A DNA stretch of 34,918 nt from an uncultured Lachnospiraceae bacterium. Its GTDB lineage: Bacteria > Bacillota > Clostridia > Lachnospirales > Lachnospiraceae. Both the position numbers and the translations under genes were made by a program. Position 1 is the stretch's first letter. The number at the start of each line of letters is the position of its first letter. The stretch covers positions 1-34,918 of the forward strand of contig CALWSC010000014.1 of assembly GCA_944384105.1 (NCBI GenBank), written 5' to 3'. This document shows, piece by piece, positions 25,049 through 33,543 of this stretch. The notes under the pieces are model-generated. The model was not told where the DNA came from, did not search any database, and worked only from the letters and a program-made list of their open reading frames with translations.

Positions 25049-27841
25049 TCAGGATCCGGATTTCCGATGCCTCAGAAGATAAATTCCCCAGATTCCGGCC
25101 GTCAGCAGTACAAATACTGCGCTTCCCGCAATGCCGGCGCTCAGACCGGGGCAGCGGTATACCAGCTTGATTTCGTGATGCCCTGGGTTGAGGAAAAGTC
25201 CGGAAAATCCGTAGTTGACGCGCTGAACACAGACCTCCTCACCGTCCACATATGCGTGCCAGCCGTTCTCGTAGGGAACCGCAAGCATCAGGATGCCGTT
25301 GGAGGAGACGTCGGCGGTACCGGTCAGCGTGCTGTCACGAACGATGGGGTCTATGTGTATGCCGTCACTCAAAGAGGAAAGATCCGGCTCGCTCTGGCGG
25401 TACAGGTGCAGCTGCTCAAGAGCAGTTCCTGCAAGCGAAGCTGTGGGAAGAGAGAGCGTCAGGCTGTCTGTGCCTTTGGGAATCGTCAGCGATGCGCGAA
25501 TCACTCCATTTTCTGCGGTAAGCTGCGTGATATGGCCGCCGATCTCGGCGTACAGGCTGTCCGAGCCGCCCTCTGGGAGAGAAATGCAGAACTCAAGCAG
25601 CAGGCTTTCAGAGGCACCGCTTTCTGTGCTCTGCGGCAGCGTAAGCGTGACGGTGTGTCCGTCCTCCGAGTCCGTCCGCGTGACTGCCTGGTCGGAAGCC
25701 TCAGTCTTGACGTACTCCGCCAACTGATCCGCACCGCGCACGAGCTCCGGTGCAGTATCACAGATCACATTTTCTGCGAGCAGTGCATTCGTATCGAGCG
25801 AGGAGGCAAAAGCTTCATAGTCTTCGGAGGCAAAAGCGGAGGTGTAGAACTTTCCGATCTCCTCCGTATGCGTATTGCGGTACACATAGATATCCCCGTA
25901 TTGGCCGAAACGCTCATATCCCGGCACGCCGTAGCCGGGCTTCTTCGAGAGCACGTATTTTACATTGCACAGAGCGGCAGGCGAGATCTCCGCGGAAGTA
26001 TTGGCAAAGCTTAAATGCACCTCATTTAAGATCTGCAGATTTTTCCAGAGCTTCTGCGCATACTCGGAAGTATAGGTGTTCAGCGTGGAGTTGTATGTGC
26101 TGACGCCCATATAATTCTGTGCGAGCGAATTCAGACAGGAAGTTGCGGTTCCCACAGTATAGTCTTTCTCCACGCGGCAGAAGGAGGAGTCCTCCCTGGC
26201 GATTGCAGCGAGCGCCTGAGAAATGGAACCGTCGTACAGGGCATCAAAATACTCTGACGGCGCCTTTGTGAGCACCTCGCGCCCGTAGTGATACGATGCA
26301 TACGCATCCAGAGTCATGGATCCCGCCAGGCAGAGCGCAAGACCTCCAGCGCAGATCTGCTGTGCCCGCTTTCCGGTCAGGCACGAAAGACAGAAAGCAC
26401 GACTCTGCTCTGCTGCGTGAGACTGCCCAGAATGTTTTGTATGGCTCCGCGGGTGAATGAAGCAGATACCGAGCGCGAGAAATACCGTCATTCCGACCGA
26501 GAGTACTCCGAGTATTGCCGCAAGGAGACTGTCTGAACCGGCCTGCATACGGAAGTAAAAAGCCGCAATTCCCGCTCCGGTGACGGCCAGAAGAGGCAGG
26601 GACAGCCTGTGCCGTACCAGCGCTTCATCGAGCATCTGCGTCGTAATCCAGGCGAAAAACGGAAGACAGACAAACGTCTGGCGCGAGAACGGATAAGCAA
26701 ATCCGTTGAAAATCATACTGCCAAGCGGAATCAGCAGTACGAAGGCTCCCAGTGCCAGTGCGGATATGAGCAGAACTCTCTGCTTTGCGGAAAAACAAGC
26801 AATTCCGTTCATCGCCTGTCTGCGCGCCGCCCCTTTCACCCAGTCCACAATCAGAAAGAAACAAAACTGTACTGCGAGCAGCAAAAAGAGGGCGGAGAGA
26901 AAGACGCTCGGATCCTCATAGAAATTTGTAAAACCGCTGTAATCATTGATTCCCTGCAGATTGCCGGAGAAGAACCGCTTAAAGAGCGTCGTGTAATACG
27001 GCGCTTCATACAGCCGGATCTCCCGCAGAATTTTCTCTGCGAGAGGCTCCCCGCCGACACGCCCGGAGACTCCGAAAATCATCATTGCGCTGGGAAGCAG
27101 GGAGAAGAGAGCCATTCCGATGCCGAGCACCATGGAGCCGTACAGCTTTCCGGTCTGTGCAAGCCCTTTTCTGCAGAACAGCCGCCCATTCCAGGCTGCC
27201 CGATACAGGATATAAAAGCCCAGCACGAGAAACTGCATATAGCTCAGGTACAGAGAACACATAGCACATACCGCGCACACGGCGGTAAGAACAGCCAGAT
27301 ATTTTGTTCTGCGAAGAGACTTTTCCGCGGCGAACAAGAGCAGCGGAAAGAGCACGATTACAGTACCGAACTGATAATGCTGCCCCCAGACCATAAGATA
27401 CCCGCACAGACCATAGGCATAGGATGCGAGCACCCTGCTGCGCGCCGAGAGAGAGAAGCAGGAGAGAAATCCGTACATCGCAAGTCCGGCGAGCAGAACG
27501 CGCAGAATCTGCAGAACTGCGAGCGCCCCGTAGATATGCGCCTTTCCGGCGAGACAGCCGAAAAGATAGAGCAGTATCAGAAACGGATCAAACAGGTTCA
27601 GCGAGAACATATTGATTCCGAACCCGTTATTGAAATCCCAGGCGCTGAAAGTACCCTCCTGAAGATGACTGATGATTGTCTGGTAGTGCATCAGATACTG
27701 ATCATACGTATCAGAACCGATATCCGTAAATACCATCAGATCGTTTCCAAAGAGGAACGACCCGAAAATAAAGAGACATGACACAAGCAGAAGTCCTTCG
27801 AGAACGAGAACAGATTTTATGCCCGTTTTGTTTTGATACAT
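25049..27841 (-). CDS. YfhO-family membrane glycosyltransferase (GT-C type)
   Basis: The 930-residue membrane protein has about a dozen or more hydrophobic helices in the N-terminal 500 residues plus one at the C-terminus. An early extracytoplasmic loop carries FTDIGSDTYDQYLMHYQ with acidic residues typical of GT-C enzymes. A large extracytoplasmic portion follows and the family C-terminal pattern PYENGWHAYVDGEEV ... GHHEIKLVY precedes the last helix. YfhO relatives take sugar from undecaprenyl phosphate and add it to surface polymers outside the cell. The ATG at 27841 is chosen for GAGG about 9 nt upstream; seven codons further up there is no such site. Its terminator is shared with rfbD. 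GT2+GtrA at 9646-10978 could supply its donor. Confidence 0.85.
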   Translation of the reverse strand: MYQNKTGIKSVLVLEGLLLVSCLFIFGSFLFGNDLMVFTDIGSDTYDQYLMHYQTIISHLQEGTFSAWDFNNGFGINMFSLNLFDPFLILLYLFGCLAGKAHIYGALAVLQILRVLLAGLAMYGFLSCFSLSARSRVLASYAYGLCGYLMVWGQHYQFGTVIVLFPLLLFAAEKSLRRTKYLAVLTAVCAVCAMCSLYLSYMQFLVLGFYILYRAAWNGRLFCRKGLAQTGKLYGSMVLGIGMALFSLLPSAMMIFGVSGRVGGEPLAEKILREIRLYEAPYYTTLFKRFFSGNLQGINDYSGFTNFYEDPSVFLSALFLLLAVQFCFFLIVDWVKGAARRQAMNGIACFSAKQRVLLISALALGAFVLLIPLGSMIFNGFAYPFSRQTFVCLPFFAWITTQMLDEALVRHRLSLPLLAVTGAGIAAFYFRMQAGSDSLLAAILGVLSVGMTVFLALGICFIHPRSHTKHSGQSHAAEQSRAFCLSCLTGKRAQQICAGGLALCLAGSMTLDAYASYHYGREVLTKAPSEYFDALYDGSISQALAAIAREDSSFCRVEKDYTVGTATSCLNSLAQNYMGVSTYNSTLNTYTSEYAQKLWKNLQILNEVHLSFANTSAEISPAALCNVKYVLSKKPGYGVPGYERFGQYGDIYVYRNTHTEEIGKFYTSAFASEDYEAFASSLDTNALLAENVICDTAPELVRGADQLAEYVKTEASDQAVTRTDSEDGHTVTLTLPQSTESGASESLLLEFCISLPEGGSDSLYAEIGGHITQLTAENGVIRASLTIPKGTDSLTLSLPTASLAGTALEQLHLYRQSEPDLSSLSDGIHIDPIVRDSTLTGTADVSSNGILMLAVPYENGWHAYVDGEEVCVQRVNYGFSGLFLNPGHHEIKLVYRCPGLSAGIAGSAVFVLLTAGIWGIYLLRHRKSGS

Positions 27842-27875
27842 AATATAAATACCTCGTTTCAAGAATGATGCGTTT

Positions 27876-27881
27876 ATTATA
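27876..27881 (-). promoter_or_regulatory. Extended -10 promoter of the YfhO-type gene
   Basis: On the minus strand TATAAT is preceded by TGG, an extended -10, 35 nt before the ATG. No good -35 is seen at 17 nt (TCGCCT). Confidence 0.55.
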
Positions 27882-27945
27882 CCACAAAGCAGCGAGGCAG
27901 GCGAGCATTTATGTGTATTTGGGGACGGTCATTGATGGCGGATGC

Positions 27946-27967
27946 CCTGCGGCCGGTATACCGCAGG
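27946..27967. repeat. Short inverted repeat in the divergent intergenic region
   Basis: CCTGCGG (27946-27952) and CCGCAGG (27961-27967) around 8 nt. It lies between the YfhO-type promoter and the -35 of the rffA promoter. It could be a regulator site or just a stable hairpin; no family is recognised. Confidence 0.4.
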
Positions 27968-27987
27968 ATATACGCCGCAACAATTAC

Positions 27988-28016
27988 TTGACAGAATCTG
28001 GGGATTTGACTATAGT
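27988..28016 (+). promoter_or_regulatory. Sigma-A-type promoter of rffA
   Basis: Consensus -35 TTGACA (27988-27993), a 17-nt spacer and -10 TATAGT (28011-28016). It lies 35 nt before the rffA ATG. This is one of the strongest-looking promoters in the window and starts the rffA/glycosyltransferase operon. Confidence 0.85.
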
Positions 28017-28051
28017 AAACAAAGCAAGAAGATAAAAATGGAGAAAGAACA

Positions 28052-29203
28052 ATGATAGATTTTAATAAAGCACCTGTGGTGGGAAACGAGCTTGTATATA
28101 TGCAGCAGGCAATGCAGAACCACAAGCTCTGCGGCGACGGTCCGTTCACAAAGAAGTGCTCCGAGCTGATGAAGGAAGCGTTCAAAAGCCGCCACCTGCT
28201 GCTGACGACCTCCTGCACGCATGCACTGGAGATGGCAGCCCATTTGTCCGGCGCGGGAGAAGGGGATGAGGTGATCATGCCGTCATATACCTTCGTGTCC
28301 ACTGCAGACGCCTTCGTACAGAGAGGCGCCAGGATTGTGTTTGTGGATATCCGCCCGGATACCATGAATATCGATGAGACAAAGATTGAGGCAGCGATTA
28401 CAGAGCGCACAAAGGCGATTGTCCCCGTCCATTACGCGGGGGTGGCATGCGCGATGGATGAGATTCTGGCAATTGCCGCAAAATATAATTTAAAGGTGGT
28501 CGAGGACGCGGCACAGGGCGTGAACGCATGGTACAAGGGCAGGGCGCTCGGCACAATCGGTGATTTCGGCTGCTATAGTTTTCATGAGACGAAGAACTAC
28601 ACAATGGGAGAAGGAGGAGCGCTTCTTTTTCAGGATGATAAGTACCGCGATGCGGCGGAGATTCTGCGCGAGAAGGGAACTGACAGAAGTAAATTTTTCC
28701 GCGGACAGGTAGACAAGTATACCTGGGTCGGCTATGGCTCATCTTATCTGCCGAGTGACTTAAACGCTGCTTACCTTTACGCGCAGCTCGAGCAGATGGA
28801 TCGGATCAACAGCAGGAGGCTTGCTGTCTGGAACTATTATCACGAGAGCTTTGAAGAGCTGGAGAGAGCAGGGGCTGTGACAAGGCCGACCGTGCCGGAC
28901 TACGCAGTGCACAATGCGCACATGTATTACTTAAAGGTAAAGGACCTAAAGACAAGGACTGCCCTGATCGCATGGTTAAAGGAACACGGCGTTCAGAGCG
29001 TGTTTCACTACATTCCTCTGCACTCTTCACCCGCAGGCAGGCGGTATGGGCGCTTCTGCGGCGAGGACGTGTACACGACGCGGGAGAGCGAGCGTCTGCT
29101 GCGCCTTCCAATGTATTACAGCCTCACGATGGAGGAAGCACAGCAGGTGGTTGATGCAGTGAAGAGTTTCTGGAAGCAGGAGGGAGCGCACGATGGCAGA
29201 TAA
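28052..29203 (+). CDS. rffA: dTDP-4-amino-4,6-dideoxygalactose transaminase (RffA/WecE type)
   Basis: The 383-residue PLP aminotransferase of the DegT/DnrJ/EryC1 family closely follows E. coli RffA by memory. Matching segments include KLCGDGPFT, GDEVIMPSYTFVSTA, FVDIRPDTMNIDET, VPVHYAGVAC, VVEDAAQGV, the PLP lysine K181 in SFHETKNY, REKGTDRS, FFRGQVDKYTW and FHYIPLHSSPAG. It should convert dTDP-4-keto-6-deoxyglucose, the RfbB product, plus glutamate to dTDP-Fuc4N. No acetyltransferase (WecD) gene is visible in the window. It shares its transcript with the GT2 gene that overlaps its end by 11 nt, which suggests that enzyme handles or sits next to this sugar. Confidence 0.93.
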   Translation: MIDFNKAPVVGNELVYMQQAMQNHKLCGDGPFTKKCSELMKEAFKSRHLLLTTSCTHALEMAAHLSGAGEGDEVIMPSYTFVSTADAFVQRGARIVFVDIRPDTMNIDETKIEAAITERTKAIVPVHYAGVACAMDEILAIAAKYNLKVVEDAAQGVNAWYKGRALGTIGDFGCYSFHETKNYTMGEGGALLFQDDKYRDAAEILREKGTDRSKFFRGQVDKYTWVGYGSSYLPSDLNAAYLYAQLEQMDRINSRRLAVWNYYHESFEELERAGAVTRPTVPDYAVHNAHMYYLKVKDLKTRTALIAWLKEHGVQSVFHYIPLHSSPAGRRYGRFCGEDVYTTRESERLLRLPMYYSLTMEEAQQVVDAVKSFWKQEGAHDGR

Positions 29204-31007
29204 CAGATGGATGCAGTTTGTCAGGAAGCTCAAGCCGTATTATATAAAGAAAGGGATACGGTACCTGAAGCACTTCGGCGTGAAGGAATTTATGGTGCGC
29301 CTGGCTGAGCGCACAGAGCCGGAGGATGTGCCGTATAACCCCTGGTTTGAGAGCCGCAGGGCGACGCCGGAGAAGCTTAAGCGCCAGAGAGAGCACCGCT
29401 TTAAGAACGCGCCGCTTATCAGCATTGTAGTTCCGGCGTACCGCACGCCGGAGGCATTTCTGCGCCAGATGATCGAAAGTGTCATTGCGCAGTCGTATGA
29501 GAACTGGGAGCTGTGCATTGCAAACGGAAGCCCGGAGGATGAGACGGTGCATCGCGTGCTCAGCGAATATGCCGGGAAAGATGTGAGAATAAAGTACAGA
29601 GATCTCCGGCAAAATCTCGGAATCGCCGGAAATACAAATGCCGCATTTGAGATGGCTTCCGGTGCATTTGTCGGTCTTCTCGACCATGACGACCTGCTGG
29701 CACCGAATGCGCTCTATGAGATTGTGAGTGTCATCACACAGGATGATACTGTCGATGCGGTATATACCGATGAGGACAAAGTGCGCACCGATCTGTCGGA
29801 GCATTTTCAGCCGCATTTCAAGCCGGACTTTAATATCGATCTGCTGCGCTCCAATAACTACATCTGTCACTTCTTCGCGGTGCGCAGGAGTCTGATGGAG
29901 CGCGTCGGCGGATTTCGCACAGAGTTTGACGGGGCGCAGGACTACGACTATATTTTCCGCTGCACCGAGCAGGCACGGAGAACAGCGCATGTGGCGGAAA
30001 TTCTATACCACTGGAGAGTCCACGAGGCGTCGACTGCGGATAACCCGGCAAGCAAGATGTATGCATTTGAGGCGGGAAAGCGCGCGATCGAAGAGCATCT
30101 AAAGCGCTGCGGCGAGACGGGCGAGGTTTCGCTGCGCAAAGATCTCGGCTTTTATCGGGTGAAATATCCGGTTCAGGGAAGTCCACTGGTATCCGTGCTG
30201 ATTCCGAACAGGGATCAGAGCGGGACATTAAAGACATGCCTGGAATCACTCAAAAAGACGGCATACCCGAATTATGAGGTTATTATCATAGAGAACAACA
30301 GCACCGAAGAGCAGACATTCTCATATTATGAGGAGCTGAAGAGCGATCCGAAAGTGCGCGTTGTGCGCTGGGAGCAGAAGGGATTTAATTATTCCGCGCT
30401 CAATAATTTCGGCGCGAAGTCTGCAAAGGGCGAATATCTGCTCTTTTTAAATAATGACATTGAGGCGATAAAAAGCGGATGGATGGAGGAGCTTTTGGCA
30501 AACTGCCAGAGAAGAAACGTCGGGATCGTGGGTGCAAAGCTCTATTATCCGGATGACACCGTGCAGCATGCAGGGACAATCGTGGGTCTCGGAGGCATCG
30601 CGGGACATGCGTTTATCCATCTGCCGCGCGCGCGCAGCGGTTATCTGCACAAGGCGTCGCTGCAGATGGATTTAAGCGCTGTGACAGCAGCATGCATGAT
30701 GATGAAGCGCAGCGTATTTGACAGTATCGGAGGCTTTGAGGAGAAGCTGGCAGTGGCATTTAATGACGTGGATCTCTGCCTTCGCACCGTACAGGCAGGA
30801 TATCTCGTTGTGTATAATCCCGAGGCGGAGCTTTATCACCACGAGTCAAAATCGCGCGGAGCAGAGGACAGCGAGGAGAAGGTACGGCGTTTTCAGGGCG
30901 AGATTGAGTTCATGCGTACCCGCTGGATTCAGATCTTAAAGGACGGCGACCCAAATTACAATAAGAATTTGACTCTCAGCAAATGGAATTATTCGCTGCG
31001 GGTATGA
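29193..31007 (+). CDS. GT2 protein with two glycosyltransferase domains
   Basis: The protein has 604 residues. A short basic N-terminal segment (about 1-70) lacks the beta domain of its paralogue at 21642. GT2 domain 1 (about 75-310) contains ISIVVPAYRTPEAFL, the metal motif LLDHDDLLAPN, YTDEDK and FDGAQDYDY. Domain 2 (about 325-580) contains VSVLIPNRDQSGTL, IENNSTEEQTF, FLNNDIE and FNDVDLCLRT. Both domains look active. AGGAGGGA lies before the ATG, which is 11 nt inside the rffA gene. The position suggests use of dTDP-Fuc4N or rhamnose; the donor cannot be assigned from sequence. Confidence 0.88.
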   Translation: MADNRWMQFVRKLKPYYIKKGIRYLKHFGVKEFMVRLAERTEPEDVPYNPWFESRRATPEKLKRQREHRFKNAPLISIVVPAYRTPEAFLRQMIESVIAQSYENWELCIANGSPEDETVHRVLSEYAGKDVRIKYRDLRQNLGIAGNTNAAFEMASGAFVGLLDHDDLLAPNALYEIVSVITQDDTVDAVYTDEDKVRTDLSEHFQPHFKPDFNIDLLRSNNYICHFFAVRRSLMERVGGFRTEFDGAQDYDYIFRCTEQARRTAHVAEILYHWRVHEASTADNPASKMYAFEAGKRAIEEHLKRCGETGEVSLRKDLGFYRVKYPVQGSPLVSVLIPNRDQSGTLKTCLESLKKTAYPNYEVIIIENNSTEEQTFSYYEELKSDPKVRVVRWEQKGFNYSALNNFGAKSAKGEYLLFLNNDIEAIKSGWMEELLANCQRRNVGIVGAKLYYPDDTVQHAGTIVGLGGIAGHAFIHLPRARSGYLHKASLQMDLSAVTAACMMMKRSVFDSIGGFEEKLAVAFNDVDLCLRTVQAGYLVVYNPEAELYHHESKSRGAEDSEEKVRRFQGEIEFMRTRWIQILKDGDPNYNKNLTLSKWNYSLRV

Positions 31008-31020
31008 CAGAGGAAAGAAT

Positions 31021-31986
31021 ATGCAGAAAGTAACAGTCGTGATTCCGAATTTTAACGGAATCTCATTTATCGGAAAATGCCTGGACAGCCTGAGAGTACA
31101 GAATTTCACAGATTTTTCCGTGACCGTTGTGGACAACGGCTCCTCGGACGGCAGCAGAGAGCTGGTGCAGCAGAGCTACCCGGAAGTACATCTTATTGCC
31201 CTGCCGGAGAACAGGGGATTCTGCGGCGCTGTCAATGAGGGAATATTACACTCGGATGCTCCGTATGTGCTGCTTCTGAATAACGATACCGAAGCGGAAA
31301 CGGGCTTTGTGCGCGCGATGTACGAGGCAATGGAGGTGCGGAAGCACGCGTTCTCCTGCAGCGCCAAGATACTGCAGTACCGCGACCGGACAAAAATGGA
31401 CGATGCAGGCAACTATTACAATGCGCTGGGATGGGCATACGCGCGCGGCAAGGGAAAGCCGGAGGAGCGCTATAATAAAAGCTGCCGGATTTTTTCTTCG
31501 TGCGGAGCTGCGGTCATTTACCGCAGGAGTATGCTGGACGAGATTGGGATCTTTGACGAGGAGCATTTTGCGTATCTTGAAGATCTGGATCTGGGATACC
31601 GGGCGCGTATCGCAGGATATGAGAACTGGTACATTCCGGCGGCGCGCGTCTACCACATCGGCAGCGCTACCACGGGATCGCGTTATAACGAATTCAAGAT
31701 CCGCTATTCCTCACGGAACAATATTTACCTGATTTACAAGAATATGCCGATTTTACAGATTATCCTGAACCTTCCATTCTTAGTGCCCGGATTTTTTATA
31801 AAATTTTTATTTTTTGCTCTGAAGGGGTTCGGACGCGAATATCTCGCGGGCATTAAAAACGGTTTTTCCATCTGTAAAAACGGCAAAAAAGCTGAAAAAA
31901 AGGTAAAATTCAGATTATGCAATGTAAAGAATTACGCGCAGCTCCAGCTTGAGCTGTGGGCGAATCTGGTCGGAAGATTCCTGTGA
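31021..31986 (+). CDS. GT2 glycosyltransferase, WbbL/rhamnosyltransferase-like
   Basis: The 321-residue protein has a GT-A domain (about 1-225) with VTVVIPNFNGISFI, VVDNGSSDGS, LLLNNDTEAE and FAYLEDLDLGYRA near the active site. The pattern is that of rhamnosyltransferases such as WbbL. The C-terminal about 90 residues contain a hydrophobic stretch (IILNLPFLVPGFFIKFLFFAL) and a basic tail, probably membrane contact. AGAGGAAAG precedes the ATG, 13 nt after the previous stop. It is the third gene of the rffA operon; after it comes a new promoter. Confidence 0.85.
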   Translation: MQKVTVVIPNFNGISFIGKCLDSLRVQNFTDFSVTVVDNGSSDGSRELVQQSYPEVHLIALPENRGFCGAVNEGILHSDAPYVLLLNNDTEAETGFVRAMYEAMEVRKHAFSCSAKILQYRDRTKMDDAGNYYNALGWAYARGKGKPEERYNKSCRIFSSCGAAVIYRRSMLDEIGIFDEEHFAYLEDLDLGYRARIAGYENWYIPAARVYHIGSATTGSRYNEFKIRYSSRNNIYLIYKNMPILQIILNLPFLVPGFFIKFLFFALKGFGREYLAGIKNGFSICKNGKKAEKKVKFRLCNVKNYAQLQLELWANLVGRFL

Positions 31987-32002
31987 ACGGGAAAATATGC
32001 TG

Positions 32003-32031
32003 TTGCCCTTTTCCGTAAGTTTTGGTATGAT
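32003..32031 (+). promoter_or_regulatory. Sigma-A-type promoter of the sugar transferase / LCP operon
   Basis: -35 TTGCCC (32003-32008), a 17-nt spacer and -10 TATGAT (32026-32031) with TGG just before it. It leaves a leader of about 65 nt before the TTG start at 32103. Confidence 0.7.
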
Positions 32032-32102
32032 AGAACTTATAATGAGCAGAACACAGGACAGGTCTGCCGATTTTTAGGCGAAAGGTAACAAGGTGAACTA
32101 CA

Positions 32103-33509
32103 TTGATTAAGGATAATCAAAAGTACTTTAACCGGATGCATGTTCTGATCGATGCGGCGGTGATTGCTGTCTCCTACTGGCTGGCATGGGTGCTGAAGTT
32201 TAAGAGCGGGCTGTTCGATAACGAGGGCGGCATGCTGCCGTTTGAGTGGTACATGTTCGGGCTGATCTTTATCATTCCCGGATATCTGATTCTGTACTAC
32301 GCTTTCAATCTGTACACATCCAAGCGCGTCCAGGGGCGGCGCCTGGAGTTCGCCAACATCGCGAAGGCGAACACCATCGGCATGCTTCTGCTGATCAGCG
32401 CGATCTATGTTATCATCAAGGAGATCGATTTTTCACGCTGGGTCATCTTCATCTTCTATGCCGTGAACACCGTTTTAGAGACGATTGTGCGCAACGGCAT
32501 CCGCTATCTGCTGCGAAATATGCGCAGGCGCGGATTTAATCAGAGACATATCCTTCTGGTGGGCTACAGCCGTGCGGCGGAGGAATACATTGACCGCATT
32601 ATCCAGAATCCGCAGTGGGGATACACGGTTCGGGGGATTCTTGACGATTCCGTTACCGCCGGCACTATGTACAAGGGCGTCAAGGTGCTCGGAAGAATCG
32701 ACAACCTTATGGTGATCCTGCCGGAGAACCGTCTTGATGAGATCGCGATCACACTGGGACTGAGCGAATATTTCCGTCTGGAAGAAATTGTCGCCCTGTG
32801 TGAGAAATCCGGTGTGCATACGAAGTTTATTCCGGATTATAATAATATTATTCCGACAAAACCATACACGGAGGATCTGCTGGGACTTCCGGTTATCAAT
32901 ATCCGTTACGTGCCGCTGACGAATACATTCAACGCCACGGTAAAACGGCTTATGGATGTGGTTGGGGCTATTGCGGCTATCATACTTTTTTCACCGGTCA
33001 TGCTGATTGCGGCAATTCTGGTGAAAGTGACTTCACCCGGCCCTCTTATTTATAAGCAGGTCCGCGTCGGGCTGCACAACAAGAGCTTTGAGATGTACAA
33101 GTTCCGTTCTATGGAGGTACAGCCGGAGCAGGAGGAGCAGAAGGCGTGGACGGTCAAGAATGACCCAAGGGTCACACCGGTGGGCAAGTTTATGCGAAAG
33201 ACGAGCATAGATGAGCTGCCGCAGCTTTTCAATGTACTGCGCGGAGATATGAGCCTGGTCGGGCCGCGCCCCGAGAGACCGTTTTTTGTTGAGAAGTTCC
33301 GTGAGGAAATTCCCAGATATATGGTCAAGCACCAGGTGCGTCCGGGACTTACCGGATGGGCGCAGGTCAACGGATACAGGGGCGATACTTCGATCCGCAA
33401 GCGTATAGAGCATGATCTGTACTACATTGAGAACTGGACAGTCGGGCTGGATATCAAGATATTGTTCCTGACCGTATTTAAAGGGTTTGTGAACAAAAAT
33501 GCCTATTGA
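32103..33509 (+). CDS. Undecaprenyl-phosphate sugar-1-phosphate transferase (WbaP/WcaJ type)
   Basis: The 468-residue enzyme starts the polymer by moving a hexose-1-phosphate from a nucleotide sugar to undecaprenyl phosphate. There are four N-terminal helices (residues about 10-115), a Rossmann-like CoA-binding-type region (HILLVGYSRAAEEYI) and a fifth helix (about 280-305). The catalytic domain follows with SPGPLIYKQVRVG, MYKFRSM, TSIDELPQLFNVLRGDMS, LVGPRPERP and PGLTGWAQVNGYRG. I use the TTG at 32103: AAGGTGA lies 6 nt upstream, while the first ATG (32136) has no ribosome site. Sugar is probably glucose or galactose, unresolved. The LCP gene follows, with a potential overlap depending on its start. 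Confidence 0.93.
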   Translation: MIKDNQKYFNRMHVLIDAAVIAVSYWLAWVLKFKSGLFDNEGGMLPFEWYMFGLIFIIPGYLILYYAFNLYTSKRVQGRRLEFANIAKANTIGMLLLISAIYVIIKEIDFSRWVIFIFYAVNTVLETIVRNGIRYLLRNMRRRGFNQRHILLVGYSRAAEEYIDRIIQNPQWGYTVRGILDDSVTAGTMYKGVKVLGRIDNLMVILPENRLDEIAITLGLSEYFRLEEIVALCEKSGVHTKFIPDYNNIIPTKPYTEDLLGLPVINIRYVPLTNTFNATVKRLMDVVGAIAAIILFSPVMLIAAILVKVTSPGPLIYKQVRVGLHNKSFEMYKFRSMEVQPEQEEQKAWTVKNDPRVTPVGKFMRKTSIDELPQLFNVLRGDMSLVGPRPERPFFVEKFREEIPRYMVKHQVRPGLTGWAQVNGYRGDTSIRKRIEHDLYYIENWTVGLDIKILFLTVFKGFVNKNAY

Positions 33510-33543
33510 CGACAAGGAAGAAAGAACGTTAAGGGGAAGAGGT

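Noticed and set aside
24944-27781. Long plus-strand reading frames (356 and 390 codons) opposite the YfhO-type gene
   Set aside because: Composition is Cys/Arg/Gln-rich without recognisable domains or good ribosome sites, and the minus strand encodes a coherent membrane protein family member over the same stretch.
31987-32020. Possible terminator after the WbbL-like gene
   Set aside because: The CGGGAAAA/TTTTCCGT pairing needs a bulge and overlaps the following promoter; not convincing.
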